From Parvibaculaceae bacterium PLY_AMNH_Bact1 (GTDB taxonomy: Bacteria; Pseudomonadota; Alphaproteobacteria; Parvibaculales; Parvibaculaceae), in NCBI GenBank assembly GCA_032881465.1, contig CP126168.1, forward strand, positions 620,001 through 684,000: a DNA stretch of 64,000 nucleotides. Reading direction: 5' to 3'. The notes under the pieces were generated by a model. That model was not told the DNA's origin, made no database searches, and was given only the letters and a program-made list of their open reading frames with translations. Both the position numbers and the translations under genes were made by a program. The stretch's first letter is position 1, and each line of letters opens with the position of its first letter. Positions 1 to 8,555 of the stretch are shown one piece after another.

Positions 1-1
1 G

Positions 2-658
2 CGCGATTGTAAGGCTGCGCGCCAGCGATTGGAGGAGACACCGAACGACCCGGAATGTGCGAAGGACCTCAAACGGGCGGAACGAAAACGCGAGCATTGC
101 CGCTACTATAGTGAAGCGCGGAAGTTTGCAGAGATTGTGTCGAAGGAAGCGCAGTCAAACACCCATCTTGACTATGTCATCGCGACAGGTGGTGGGCCGG
201 GAATTATGGAAGCCGCTAATCGTGGCGCGGCAGATGCCGGTGCCATGTCGGTGGGCTTCAATATCGCTTTGCCCCACGAGCAATTTCCCAATCCCTATAT
301 CTCGCCGGAGCTTTGCTTTCAGTTCCACTACTTCGCGCTCCGGAAAATGCACTTCCTGATGCGCGCCAAAGCGCTTGTCATTTTTCCAGGCGGTTTTGGC
401 ACATTGGATGAGCTGTTTGAGACACTCACTCTCATCCAGACCGGTAAGATAGACCCTATGCCTGTGCTATTGTTCGGCGAGTCTTACTGGCGCCGTATCG
501 TCAACTTCGAGGCGATGGCCGAGGAAGGCATGATCGCAGAAGAAGACTTGAGCATTTTCACCTTTGTCGAAAGTGCAGAGCAGGCATGGGCCCACATAAA
601 CGCCTTCTACGCAGAGGGGGACGCTCCACCTCCCCTGATGCGCTCATCGCCTCTCTGA
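2..658 (+). CDS. LOG-family (TIGR00730-like) Rossmann-fold protein, 5' end cut off by window
   Basis: The reading frame is open to the first base, so the true start lies upstream and about 218 residues are visible. It carries the LOG family signatures: the nucleotide-binding stretch GGGPGIMEAANRGA and, later, PGGFGTLDE, whose Glu belongs to the PGGxGTxxE motif used for phosphoribohydrolase activity in cytokinin-activating LOG enzymes. Members were long misnamed lysine decarboxylases. Bacterial members hydrolyse nucleoside 5'-monophosphates, but the substrate here cannot be read from sequence. A TTG at 29 is the first possible internal start, but nothing supports it. The protein is probably cytoplasmic. 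Family membership is sure, function less so. Confidence 0.85.
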   Translation, partial: RDCKAARQRLEETPNDPECAKDLKRAERKREHCRYYSEARKFAEIVSKEAQSNTHLDYVIATGGGPGIMEAANRGAADAGAMSVGFNIALPHEQFPNPYISPELCFQFHYFALRKMHFLMRAKALVIFPGGFGTLDELFETLTLIQTGKIDPMPVLLFGESYWRRIVNFEAMAEEGMIAEEDLSIFTFVESAEQAWAHINAFYAEGDAPPPLMRSSPL

Positions 659-813
659 ATGCTCTCATTAATGATCTTTGTGTTGGGCGAAGCTGTCATT
701 GCGGGCGGCGATGGCGCTGACTATGTGGCATTTTATGGAGGAGGATGCCGACCCACCAATTTGGGTTGCTAAGTAGAATGGCTGTGCCTAGGCTTTTCTT
801 CAGGAGGAAGCCG

Positions 814-1656
814 ATGAAATACGATCTGATTCATGTGACACCGCTCAATCCGGTGATCGGAGCCGAAATTCACGGTGTAGATCTATCCAAGCCTTTGGGT
901 GAGGCGACCTTCAAGGAAATTGAATCAGCGCTGCACCAGCATTTGGTTGTCTTTTTCCGTGGTCAGGATCTGAGCCCTGACTCCCACATGGCATTTGCCT
1001 CTCAGTTCGGGGAGCTGGAACCTCCCCATCCCTTCTTCCCGAAGATCGACAGTCATCCGCAGATTTCTGTTCTTGAAAACGACGAAGGCCGACCACCGGA
1101 AACCAACTACTGGCACACCGACGTCACCTGGCGCGATAAGCCGCCTATCGGGTCTGTCCTCTATGGTGCGGACATTCCGCTATCTGGCGGTGACACACTT
1201 TGGGCGAACATGTACGCCGCTTATGACCGGCTCCCCGATGATCTAAAGGCAAAGCTTGAGGACATGCGGACTGTGCATTCCATTGAAGTGTTCGATGCGT
1301 CTCAAAATTATGACAATGCCAAAGACAAGGCAGCGCTTTCAGAGATCCTGAAAAAATACCCGCCCCAATCTCATCCCATCATCCGCACGCACCCGGTCAC
1401 CGGTCGCAAAGCACTGTTCGTTAATGCCACCTTCACGCAACACATTGAAGGCGTGGACACCGCTGAAAGTGATGCGCCTCTTCAAGTCCTCTACGATGTA
1501 GTGAAACTGCCGGAAGTGCAGGTTCGCTTTTCTTGGACCAAGGGGGCGGTCGCAGTTTGGGATAATCGGGCAACGCAGCACTATGCTGTGGCAGACTATT
1601 GGCCGCAATATCGCCGTATGCACCGCATCACAATCAATGGTGACAAGCCGGTCTAA
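814..1656 (+). CDS. TauD/TfdA-family Fe(II)/2-oxoglutarate dioxygenase
   Basis: The protein has 280 residues, the usual size for alpha-ketoglutarate dioxygenases of the taurine / 2,4-D type. The metal facial triad is visible: H101 and D103 in WHTDVTW and distal H256 in TQHYA, followed by the 2-oxoglutarate-binding arginine near 267-271. The ATG at 814 is preceded by AGGAGG at 802-807. An upstream in-frame ATG at 745 lacks such a site and adds a non-conserved tail. The substrate could be taurine, an alkyl sulfate ester or an aryloxyacetate. The adjacent rhodanese and persulfide-type regulator make a sulfur substrate attractive, but that is inference. Confidence 0.88.
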   Translation: MKYDLIHVTPLNPVIGAEIHGVDLSKPLGEATFKEIESALHQHLVVFFRGQDLSPDSHMAFASQFGELEPPHPFFPKIDSHPQISVLENDEGRPPETNYWHTDVTWRDKPPIGSVLYGADIPLSGGDTLWANMYAAYDRLPDDLKAKLEDMRTVHSIEVFDASQNYDNAKDKAALSEILKKYPPQSHPIIRTHPVTGRKALFVNATFTQHIEGVDTAESDAPLQVLYDVVKLPEVQVRFSWTKGAVAVWDNRATQHYAVADYWPQYRRMHRITINGDKPV

Positions 1657-1664
1657 GCCGCAAG

Positions 1665-2018
1665 TCAAGCACCCGGATCAATCACGGCGCCCGTTGCTGG
1701 GTCTAGCGTGATAACGGTGAGCCCGGCTTGTTTCCAGGCCGCGATGCCACCGGCCAGATGTTTTGTCTCTCCGCCCAGAAGAGCTGCTGCTTTGTCGGCA
1801 GCCATTGCGGAGCGTTTCCCTGATCCGCATTGAAACACGACCTTTGACGGATCGTCGAGAGGCAGGAAAGCGGGATCAAACGTCGATAGCGGCATATTGA
1901 GGGCCCCGTGGATGCGCTCAACCGCAAACTCCCGAGGCTCACGCACATCAATCAACAGCGCTTTGTGATCTTTAAGAAGGGCATGGGTTTCGTCTGGGCT
2001 TAGGTCGGTTAACATCAT
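1665..2018 (-). CDS. Single-domain rhodanese (sulfurtransferase)
   Basis: This 117-residue protein is one rhodanese domain. It has the N-terminal LLIDVREPREF segment and the catalytic loop FQCGSGKRS with cysteine C64, which would carry the persulfide. No signal peptide or membrane segment is seen, so it acts in the cytoplasm. The start is one of two adjacent ATGs (2018 or 2015), with a purine-rich site just upstream; the frame extends further to 2054 without a better start. It is transcribed away from the ArsR-type gene at 2084, and the 65-bp gap holds a palindrome. The likely role is transfer or detoxification of sulfane sulfur under that regulator. Confidence 0.88.
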   Translation of the reverse strand: MMLTDLSPDETHALLKDHKALLIDVREPREFAVERIHGALNMPLSTFDPAFLPLDDPSKVVFQCGSGKRSAMAADKAAALLGGETKHLAGGIAAWKQAGLTVITLDPATGAVIDPGA

Positions 2019-2050
2019 TCGTCTCCCTGGGGATGGGTGAGCTAAAGCTT

Positions 2051-2062
2051 GCATATATATGC
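2051..2062. promoter_or_regulatory. 12-bp palindrome between rhodanese and ArsR genes, candidate operator
   Basis: GCATATATATGC is a perfect palindrome. It lies 33 bp before the rhodanese start and 22 bp before the regulator start, and is flanked by AAAGC on the left and GCTTT on the right. ArsR-type repressors bind such AT-rich dyads over divergent promoters. Binding is inferred from position and symmetry only. Confidence 0.5.
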
Positions 2063-2083
2063 GCTTTTGATAAATTAGTAATT

Positions 2084-2386
2084 ATGAATATTAATGTAAA
2101 CCCACAGCAAGCAGAAAAAGCCGCCGCCTTGCTGGGGTCCATGAGCAATCCTCACCGGCTACGTGTTTTGTGCGAATTGCATGAAGCAGAACTCACTGTT
2201 GGTGAGCTTCAGGAGCGTATCGGCATCAGCCAGTCGAACCTGTCCCAACAGTTGGCTAAACTCCGGGAAGCAAAGCTCGTGAAGACGCGGCGTGACAGCC
2301 AGAAGATATTCTACACACTCGCCAGTGACGAAGTGGTGCAGGTTATCCACGTGCTGCACGAACTGTTCTGCAGAGATGCGGACTAA
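2084..2386 (+). CDS. ArsR-family repressor of the SqrR/BigR persulfide-sensing type
   Basis: This is a 100-residue winged-helix protein. The recognition helix lies in the segment GISQSNLSQQLAKLREAKLV, followed by the beta wing. It lacks the ELCVG metal motif of arsenic sensors (ELTVG here). It has exactly two cysteines, C30 in VLCEL and C96 in ELFC, 66 residues apart. From memory, the dithiol pairs of SqrR (C41/C107) and BigR (C42/C108) also lie 66 apart, and in those proteins they form a polysulfide link that releases DNA. The neighbouring divergent rhodanese fits a persulfide regulon. The start at ATG 2084 keeps the usual N-terminal length; the frame runs further upstream without support. 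Confidence 0.85.
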   Translation: MNINVNPQQAEKAAALLGSMSNPHRLRVLCELHEAELTVGELQERIGISQSNLSQQLAKLREAKLVKTRRDSQKIFYTLASDEVVQVIHVLHELFCRDAD

Positions 2387-2507
2387 ATCAGAGCCAAACA
2401 CGAGATACATCAACAACTTATCCTCCCCCTCCTGAGACAGACCTATCCTGATCGCAAATCGGCCCTTTGCGTGGCGGCGAAGGGATCGTTTGCATCAGGA
2501 GGTTCTT

Positions 2508-3044
2508 ATGGACTGGAAACAGATTGTCGGTGCTGTCGCACCAGGTTTGGCGACAGCCCTTGGCGGGCCCATGGCTGGCGTTGCGGTTCGCGGCATTGCC
2601 TCGGCTCTTCTGAGTTCTGAGGATGTGAAGCAAGCAGACGTCGAACATGCTGTCTTGCAAGCATCGCCCACGGACCTCCGTAAACTTAAACAGGCTGAAC
2701 TCGTCTTTCGTCAGCAGATGAAGGAACTTGAGATTGATCTGGAGGCCTTGCACGCCGCAGATCGCGAGAGCGCGCGGGAGCGTCAGATAGAGACCGGCGA
2801 TCAAATGCCCGCTTTCATTGCCTTCGCAGCGCTCGGCGGTTTCTTCGGGATTTTGATTGCGATGATTTTCGTCAATTTGCCCGCCGGGAGCGAAGCGCCA
2901 CTCAATGTCATGCTGGGCGCGCTTGGCTCTCTCGTTGTCTCCATTGGCAACTATTACTTCGGATCTTCGGCAGGATCATCCGCAAAGAACCAACTGATTG
3001 AACATCTGATCAGTGATCGGACGACATATTCCACAAATAGATAG
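2508..3044 (+). CDS. Holin-family protein (3TM type, gene-transfer release)
   Basis: The protein has 178 residues. It has a small-residue-rich N-terminal helix (AVAPGLATALGGPMAG), a charged central helix (about 40-95) and two clear membrane segments near 98-120 and 128-147. This matches the 3TM holin family linked to GTA release, which makes the lysis pore that lets particles out. The start is the ATG at 2508 with AGGAGG at 2497-2502; a TTG at 2490 is in frame but poorly placed. The gene ends 9 bp before the spike-base gene and is probably cotranscribed with it. No endolysin gene is seen nearby. Confidence 0.75.
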   Translation: MDWKQIVGAVAPGLATALGGPMAGVAVRGIASALLSSEDVKQADVEHAVLQASPTDLRKLKQAELVFRQQMKELEIDLEALHAADRESARERQIETGDQMPAFIAFAALGGFFGILIAMIFVNLPAGSEAPLNVMLGALGSLVVSIGNYYFGSSAGSSAKNQLIEHLISDRTTYSTNR

Positions 3045-3053
3045 GAGAACATC

Positions 3054-3314
3054 ATGGATCAATTTGGCGCGCATACCACGAGTCTCGAGAGCCCTGCGTC
3101 GAGCGCTGTGGCAATTACACCATCTGATGAGAACGATTTGGCCCAAATCAGTCGGGCAGTTTACGTCGGCGGGGCAGGCGACCTGGCGGTGACCATGAAG
3201 GATGGAAGCATTGCGACTTTCAAAAACCTTATCGGGGGTACAGTGATGGCTATACGCGTCGCCAGAGTGCTTTCAACTGGCACAACGGCAACCCATATTG
3301 TGGCGATGTCCTGA
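3054..3314 (+). CDS. ghsA: GTA/phage head-spike base protein (Rcc01079/GhsA-like)
   Basis: This 86-residue protein contains ITPSDENDL, then RAVYVGGAGDLAVTM and VLSTGTTATHIVA. That is the signature of the spike base family named after RCAP_rcc01079 of Rhodobacter capsulatus. There GhsA sits on the GTA capsid and holds the GhsB spike used to bind the recipient capsule. A Shine-Dalgarno AGGAGA lies just upstream. Its stop overlaps the next start by one base (TGATG), so the two are translationally coupled. The main GTA structural cluster is not in this window, as is also the case for the spike genes of R. capsulatus. A prophage origin is the alternative. Confidence 0.8.
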   Translation: MDQFGAHTTSLESPASSAVAITPSDENDLAQISRAVYVGGAGDLAVTMKDGSIATFKNLIGGTVMAIRVARVLSTGTTATHIVAMS

Positions 3315-4582
3315 TGATCGGGCATGGTCATAGCCTCGGCGGTACTTCTTCGTCCGTGCTCACTCTGGTGTTGGGCCAAAGGCCAGGTGCCAATGCCTAC
3401 GCGCGCTTCGATGACAGGTATGGGGATGGGGGGCTCTACTACTCCACAAGCGAAATCAAATCGTTTGCCGACGTCATTGCGACCCCACCTGTTGGCGAGC
3501 CTACATTAGCTGGCCTTAATCTGTTCGCCGCCGCGACAAACTCGGTGCGGTCGCCGGTAGATATAGACGGTATTAGCTGGAACCAGTCCTTCAACTGTAT
3601 AACAAGCGGAGACACGGTATCGCATGGACCGCTGACCCTTCAGGGGATATCAACGGACGGTCTGTCGACCTTTCCGCAAATTCGAGGAGGTGGGGCCGCT
3701 GATGCAATCACAATTGGCGACGGTGAGAAATGCTCTGTTACATATTTTGTACAAGAGGGATCGTCATCGTCGTTCTACGTTGGATTGACCCCAACAGCCG
3801 CGCTTCAAACCTCTGGTGCGGTGTTTAGTTGGTCGTCTGGCGCGCCCGTATGCGCCAAGAGTGCTTCGTTTCACGCGGCCACGAGCGTCGATGGGTGCCA
3901 GGTTAAGCCGCTTGGTGGCGGATTGCACCGCGTTCGCAGCACGGTTCAAAATAATTCAGGTAGTAGCCTGAGTTATTACCCTTTCATCTATCCCTTTGAC
4001 GTGACCATCGGTGATGCCACCATTTACGACAATGCGCTTTACATTGGTGGGATCAATGTTGTTGCCGGTGATGGGTTCTCGCCCCTCATTACAAGCGCAT
4101 CAACCCGCGCAGCCTCAACGCCAACACTGGTGCAGGGTGATGGGTCTGTCCCCTATCCGGGTTATTCAGGGACAGAGCACACGGTGTCTGTCTCTTGGGA
4201 TGCTGATGGCACCACCGGTGACCGTGTTGTCTGGTCTGCGTGGAAAGATGCAGACAATAGGCTTGCGCTGCACGTCGTCTCTGGTGCCCTGCGCTTTGAA
4301 AGCTTCGTTGGCGGCGAGAGCCAAGGGGCTGTGACTGTCGCAGCCAAAGATGACGGCGGCGCCCATAGCGCAGTGATTTACTGGGATGAGGTAACGAACA
4401 CGCTTTCTATTGGTGTTGATGGCGCGGCAAATGTGTCGGCCATAGCGACGGATGTACCCACGAACCTTATCGAGTTTCACCTCGGCCACTCAGGTGGCGT
4501 GAACCAGCTCAACGGGCTGTTTCTCGAGCATGCCGCCGCAAATGGTGATCATCGTAACAGTTGGCGTGGCATGCCTTCTTAG
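3314..4582 (+). CDS. ghsB: GTA/phage head-spike fibre protein with C-terminal lectin-like domain (GhsB-like)
   Basis: The protein has 422 residues and no signal peptide. The N-terminal part (about 1-110) is a spike-fibre region rich in Gly, Ser and Thr. The middle (about 110-245) is a beta-rich, carbohydrate-binding-like domain. The C-terminal part (about 250-415) looks like a concanavalin A/LamG fold: alternating strands around TVSVSWDAD, LHVVSGALRFESF and LSIGVDGAAN. Its overlap with the spike-base gene and its domain plan fit GhsB, the capsule-binding fibre. Spike tips vary quickly between strains, so its receptor cannot be predicted. The gene ends 23 bp before the 3' end of tRNA-Thr. Confidence 0.7.
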   Translation: MIGHGHSLGGTSSSVLTLVLGQRPGANAYARFDDRYGDGGLYYSTSEIKSFADVIATPPVGEPTLAGLNLFAAATNSVRSPVDIDGISWNQSFNCITSGDTVSHGPLTLQGISTDGLSTFPQIRGGGAADAITIGDGEKCSVTYFVQEGSSSSFYVGLTPTAALQTSGAVFSWSSGAPVCAKSASFHAATSVDGCQVKPLGGGLHRVRSTVQNNSGSSLSYYPFIYPFDVTIGDATIYDNALYIGGINVVAGDGFSPLITSASTRAASTPTLVQGDGSVPYPGYSGTEHTVSVSWDADGTTGDRVVWSAWKDADNRLALHVVSGALRFESFVGGESQGAVTVAAKDDGGAHSAVIYWDEVTNTLSIGVDGAANVSAIATDVPTNLIEFHLGHSGGVNQLNGLFLEHAAANGDHRNSWRGMPS

Positions 4583-4605
4583 TAGGTCGAATTCTGGGAG
4601 TTTAA

Positions 4606-4680
4606 TGGTGCTGCCGGACAGAATTGAACTGTCGGCCTCTCCCTTACCAAGGGAGTGCTCTACCCCTGAGCTACGGCAGC
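4606..4680 (-). tRNA. tRNA-Thr(GGT)
   Basis: Read on the minus strand, the acceptor GCTGCCG pairs with CGGCAGC. The D arm is GCTC/GAGC, and the anticodon stem CTCCC/GGGAG carries loop TTGGTAA with anticodon GGT. The T arm is GACAG/CTGTC with loop TTCAATT. CCA is encoded (TGG at 4606-4608). The gene faces the spike-fibre gene. The 267 bp upstream, to 4947, hold no recognisable gene and probably contain the tRNA promoter. Confidence 0.95.
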
Positions 4681-4947
4681 ATCCGCTCGCGCGTCGCCTG
4701 AAGCGAGGTGCGAAATCGCGGGGAAAGTGCCACAGCGTCCCCCGTGGCGCAAGCGTTCAAAATGAGCCCGTTGAAGCCTCGGAAGGACCGGGGAGATTAC
4801 AGCTGCCCCCGCAGTTGACGGGGCCTTGGAGCCCATGCGACATGAACAGATTGGATATCAGATTTGGCCTTAAGCCTCGGTAAACTTGGGGCAGGCGCTG
4901 GATGACCAGAAACCGATTTGCCCATCTGGCTGGGCAGGGGCATCAAG

Positions 4948-5172
4948 ATGACGGACAAAACAGAGGCTAACAAGAAGGATGGCACCGACCAAGGAGGCCG
5001 CGGGAGCTCTAAAGACGGCGCGACCAGTCCGGCTGATTCGCGCGATGAACGCCTAAGCGCTGCGCTGAGAGCGAACTTAAAGCGCCGCAAGGCCCAAGCT
5101 CGCAGTCGCAAGTCTGACGCTCCAGGCAATGGCCCTGACAATGCCCCCGATATAGCAGATGAGACCTCTTAA
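4948..5172 (+). CDS. Small basic conserved protein upstream of murA, function unknown
   Basis: The protein has 74 residues. The N-terminal half is polar and disordered-looking. A conserved-looking basic helix follows, DERLSAALRANLKRRKAQAR (about 32-51), and then an acidic tail. Similar short proteins with an LRANLKRRKAQ core are found next to murA in alphaproteobacteria, as far as I recall. ATG 4948 follows a GGGGC-rich stretch; an upstream in-frame ATG at 4918 is possible. It may bind nucleic acid through the Arg/Lys helix, but no function should be assigned. Confidence 0.6.
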   Translation: MTDKTEANKKDGTDQGGRGSSKDGATSPADSRDERLSAALRANLKRRKAQARSRKSDAPGNGPDNAPDIADETS

Positions 5173-5258
5173 CCAACCCCTCAATTCAGCCTTCCCTTTG
5201 CCGCATTCCTGAGAGAGGCTCCGCCAGCTGGGTGCACAAGCCAGGGGGCGCCTTTGTT

Positions 5259-5287
5259 CAGGGGACCCACTGGATCCAGGGGACCCA
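5259..5287 (+). repeat. Short direct repeat in the murA leader
   Basis: CAGGGGACCCA occurs at 5259-5269 and again at 5277-5287, an 18-bp period, 28 bp before the murA start. It may be a leader element or a slippage product; nothing else supports a function. Confidence 0.5.
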
Positions 5288-5314
5288 AGAGCTCTAGGGG
5301 AATACGAGACCTTT

Positions 5315-6595
5315 ATGGATACACTTCACATTAAGGGCGGCAAACCGCTCACAGGAACCATTCCAATCTCCGGTGCGAAAAACGCTGCGCTGCCATTGAT
5401 GACGGCTGCTCTTCTCACCGAGGAGGAGATGCATTTTGAAAATGTGCCCCAGCTGACAGATGTGCGCACACTCATTCGCCTGCTCACAGAATTGGGATGT
5501 GAAGCGGAACTCGGAAATGGCAGCGAAGAAACATTCGGCAAAAGTTTGCGCCTGAAGGCCGGAACCATCACGTCCACAACGGCACCCTATGAACTGGTAA
5601 GCCAGATGCGGGCAAGCTTCTGGGTCCTGGGGCCGCTCCTTGGACGCTTTGGTGAAGCACGTGTCTCTTTGCCGGGGGGGTGCGCGATTGGGGCTCGGCC
5701 GGTCGACATTTACATAAAGGGCCTCCAGGCGATGGGCGCCGACATCGAGATTGTCGACGGTTATGTGCATGCGACGACCAAAGGCGGGCTTAAAGGTGCC
5801 CACTTCCGGTCGTCCCTTGTCTCGGTAGGGGCAACTCATACTCTGATGATGGCTGCGACGCTGGCAGAAGGTGAAACGGTGCTTGAAAACGCCGCAAGAG
5901 AGCCGGAGGTTAGTGACCTCGCCAAATGTCTTAACTCCATGGGAGCCAAGATAGAGGGTGCGGGAACTGAAACAATCCGCATCCAAGGTGTGTCGAAATT
6001 ACATGGTACAAAACACCCGGTTTTGGCCGATCGCATTGAAGCAGGGACCTTTGCTATCGTCGCCGCCATGATGGGTGGGCCGATCAAACTGACAGGCCTG
6101 GTTCCTGAAACCATTGAGGCTGCTCTTTCCGCCTTGCGGGCAGCGGGCGCTGAGATCGAGGTAGGAGAAAACTGGGTCACAGTGAAGCGGGAAGGAGAGC
6201 GTCTTTGTCCCGTCAATGTCGTGACTGAGGTTTATCCGGGCTTCCCAACCGATCTGCAGGCTCAATTCATGAGCTTGATGACCTTAGCGGATGGGCCCTC
6301 TGAGATTGTTGAGCGGATCTTTGAGAACCGCTTTATGCATGTGCAGGAACTGGCCCGCTTTGGCGCCGATATCTCTTTGCACGGTGATATGGCTCTGGTC
6401 CACGGCGTCGAAAGATTGACTGCGGCACCTGTGATGGCGAGTGATCTGCGGGCGTCGGCCGCGCTGATAATTGCAGCTCTCGCAGCAGAAGGCGAAACCA
6501 TCGTCAGCCGGGTCTATCACCTGGACCGCGGATTTGAGCGGATTGAGGAAAAGCTGAGCGCCTGCGGTGCTGAGATCTGGCGGGAAAAGGCCTGA
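5315..6595 (+). CDS. murA: UDP-N-acetylglucosamine 1-carboxyvinyltransferase
   Basis: This enzyme transfers enolpyruvate from phosphoenolpyruvate to UDP-GlcNAc, the first committed step of peptidoglycan synthesis, in the cytoplasm. Its 426 residues match the family length. K22 and N23 sit in SGAKNAALP, and the catalytic cysteine C123 lies in [13 protein letters not shown], so the fosfomycin-target cysteine is kept. The start at 5315 gives the standard N-terminus [12 protein letters not shown], although the ribosome site is weak. It heads the housekeeping run continuing with DUF2948 and hisD. Confidence 0.98.
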   Translation: MDTLHIKGGKPLTGTIPISGAKNAALPLMTAALLTEEEMHFENVPQLTDVRTLIRLLTELGCEAELGNGSEETFGKSLRLKAGTITSTTAPYELVSQMRASFWVLGPLLGRFGEARVSLPGGCAIGARPVDIYIKGLQAMGADIEIVDGYVHATTKGGLKGAHFRSSLVSVGATHTLMMAATLAEGETVLENAAREPEVSDLAKCLNSMGAKIEGAGTETIRIQGVSKLHGTKHPVLADRIEAGTFAIVAAMMGGPIKLTGLVPETIEAALSALRAAGAEIEVGENWVTVKREGERLCPVNVVTEVYPGFPTDLQAQFMSLMTLADGPSEIVERIFENRFMHVQELARFGADISLHGDMALVHGVERLTAAPVMASDLRASAALIIAALAAEGETIVSRVYHLDRGFERIEEKLSACGAEIWREKA

Positions 6596-6597
6596 TA

Positions 6598-6626
6598 TGC
6601 CACCCCGCGTGGGGGGTGCCATTTTC
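6598..6626 (+). terminator. Possible rho-independent terminator after murA
   Basis: CACCCC (6601-6606) and GGGGTG (6613-6618) can form a 6-bp GC stem, followed by CCATTTTCT. The T tract is short, so termination may be partial. Confidence 0.45.
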
Positions 6627-6701
6627 TGACGTTTCAGTGTAAGAACCGCTCCATACCTAGTCTGCACCTAATGAAACACACTCTCAGCACGGGCATCCTT
6701 G

Positions 6702-7163
6702 ATGAGCACTCTTAGACTGAAAGCAGAAGACGCTGAAGACCTACAGGTTATCGCGGCCTACCTTCAGGACGCCGTCGTGCTCGTCAAAGATGTTGCTTAT
6801 CTGCCAGGTACTCGCCGTCTTGCAATGGTTGCCAACAGATTTTGCTGGGAAGATGAATTGGGCTCGGTTCCGGCTGGCCGAACGCATAAGCGAGCCCGCA
6901 CAGGTCTCCATTTCGACAATGTCGAGAAGGTTCGGTCTCGAAACATCGAGCAGGACCGCCAGGAAGGTGTTTTGAACCTTCTAACGATTGCGTTTGAAGA
7001 GGGGGCCTCCTCCCCCTCAGGCTGCATAGTGCTCACATTTTCTGGAGACGGTGAAATCCGTATTGATGTTGAGGCGCTGGAAGCCCATTTGGCAGATATG
7101 GGCAGCAGCTGGGACACCCCCAACTTGCCCAAGCACGACCAAACAACAGACCCTGAAAGCTAA
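6702..7163 (+). CDS. DUF2948 family protein
   Basis: The protein has 153 residues. It begins LRLKAEDAEDLQVIAAYLQDA and has the conserved centre FCWEDE and GLHFDNVEKVRSR, which I recognise as DUF2948, a family found beside hisD in alphaproteobacteria. No catalytic residues are known. The ATG at 6702 is chosen over an adjacent TTG at 6699. The stop is 4 bp before hisD, so the two are one transcription unit. Function is unknown. Confidence 0.85.
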   Translation: MSTLRLKAEDAEDLQVIAAYLQDAVVLVKDVAYLPGTRRLAMVANRFCWEDELGSVPAGRTHKRARTGLHFDNVEKVRSRNIEQDRQEGVLNLLTIAFEEGASSPSGCIVLTFSGDGEIRIDVEALEAHLADMGSSWDTPNLPKHDQTTDPES

Positions 7164-7167
7164 GCCC

Positions 7168-8460
7168 ATGACCTATCGGTTGAACACGCGCGATGCCGAT
7201 TTCGAACCGTCTTTCCAGGCTTTCTTGGCCTCCAAGCGCGAAGTCTCGGAAGACGTCAACACGACTGTTGCTGGGATCATCAAGGATGTTCAGGAACGTG
7301 GCGATGCCGCGGTGATTGCGCTGACGTCAAAGTTTGATCGCCAGGACCTGGCAGCAGATACACTGCGCTTTACTCAGGCAGAAATCGACGCTGCCTTGGC
7401 GGAGTGCGATGCAGAGACCGTGGACGCACTGAAACTGGCGGCCACTCGCATTGAAGCGTTTCATAAAGGACAACTCCCAGAAGACCGACGTTATACCGAT
7501 GATGCAGGCGTCGAACTTGGCGAGAAATGGACCAGTGTGGGCGCCGTCGGGCTCTATGTCCCCGGTGGCACTGCCGCCTATCCCAGCTCCGTCTTGATGA
7601 ATGCGATCCCGGCCAAGGTTGCTGGCGTTGAGCGCATTGTGATCACAGTGCCGACACCAGACGGGGTGATCAACCCACTGGTTCTGGCGGCTGCAAAGAT
7701 TGCAGGAGTTAGCGAAGTGTATCGCATTGGCGGGGCGCAGGCGGTTGCAGCACTTGCCTATGGGACGCAGACCATTGCACCGGTGGACAAGATTGTCGGG
7801 CCCGGAAATGCTTATGTCGCCGCCGCCAAGCGGCAGGTCTTTGGAACTGTCGGCATCGACATGATTGCAGGGCCGTCGGAAATTCTGGTGCTGGCCGATG
7901 GCGAAAACGACCCAGACTGGATTGCCGCTGACCTTCTGAGCCAGGCAGAACATGATGCCGTTGCCCAGAGCATTCTGGTTACCGATGATGCGGCCTTTGC
8001 AGAGCGCGTCGTCGACGCCGTTGAAGCACAGCTTGGAATTCTCGATCGCGGAGACATGGCACGCGCGAGCTGGGAGGATTTTGGCGCGGTGATCCTGACC
8101 GAAAGCCTGGACGCATCAGTGCCGTTGGTGGACCGGATTGCCGCAGAACATCTGGAAATTGCGGTAGCAGATCCAGAGCCTCTCGCGAAGAAAATCAGGA
8201 ATGCGGGCGCCATGTTCTTGGGGCGCTACACGCCCGAAGCTATTGGGGATTACGTGGCGGGCACCAACCATGTGCTTCCGACCGCACGCTCGGCCCGATT
8301 CTCATCAGGTCTGTCTGTGCATGATTTCGTGAAACGGACATCCATTGTGAAATGTTCACCAGATGCACTCGCCGCAATTGGGCCCGCAGCGGTAAAACTC
8401 TCGACCGCAGAAGGGCTTGACGCCCATGGGCGGTCAGTGTCAATTCGCCTTAATCAATGA
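7168..8460 (+). CDS. hisD: Histidinol dehydrogenase
   Basis: This enzyme oxidises L-histidinol to L-histidine in two NAD-dependent steps, the last reactions of histidine synthesis. It has 430 residues, typical for HisD. Zinc and active-site features include Q259 and H262 in SQAEHD, GTNHVLPT and the C-terminal HDFVKR. The NAD-site segment GGAQAVAALAYGT is intact. The ATG at 7168 follows the DUF2948 stop by 4 bp. The frame extends upstream to 7051 inside DUF2948, but that part is not HisD-like. Confidence 0.98.
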   Translation: MTYRLNTRDADFEPSFQAFLASKREVSEDVNTTVAGIIKDVQERGDAAVIALTSKFDRQDLAADTLRFTQAEIDAALAECDAETVDALKLAATRIEAFHKGQLPEDRRYTDDAGVELGEKWTSVGAVGLYVPGGTAAYPSSVLMNAIPAKVAGVERIVITVPTPDGVINPLVLAAAKIAGVSEVYRIGGAQAVAALAYGTQTIAPVDKIVGPGNAYVAAAKRQVFGTVGIDMIAGPSEILVLADGENDPDWIAADLLSQAEHDAVAQSILVTDDAAFAERVVDAVEAQLGILDRGDMARASWEDFGAVILTESLDASVPLVDRIAAEHLEIAVADPEPLAKKIRNAGAMFLGRYTPEAIGDYVAGTNHVLPTARSARFSSGLSVHDFVKRTSIVKCSPDALAAIGPAAVKLSTAEGLDAHGRSVSIRLNQ

Positions 8461-8555
8461 TCTTAACCTTGACGAGGCAGGGCTCGCATCCGGTCCCTGT
8501 TTTAGCTTAGACTATATCCATGGCACATGGATCCGACAGGCAAGGAGCGGCGCAG

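Noticed and set aside
2508-4680. Prophage integrated at tRNA-Thr
   Set aside because: No integrase, terminase, portal or capsid gene lies near, and no duplicate of the tRNA 3' end was seen.
5294-5986. 230-codon minus-strand frame over murA
   Set aside because: It lies antisense inside a well-supported gene, has no recognisable family and a His/Cys/Arg-rich composition typical of shadow frames.
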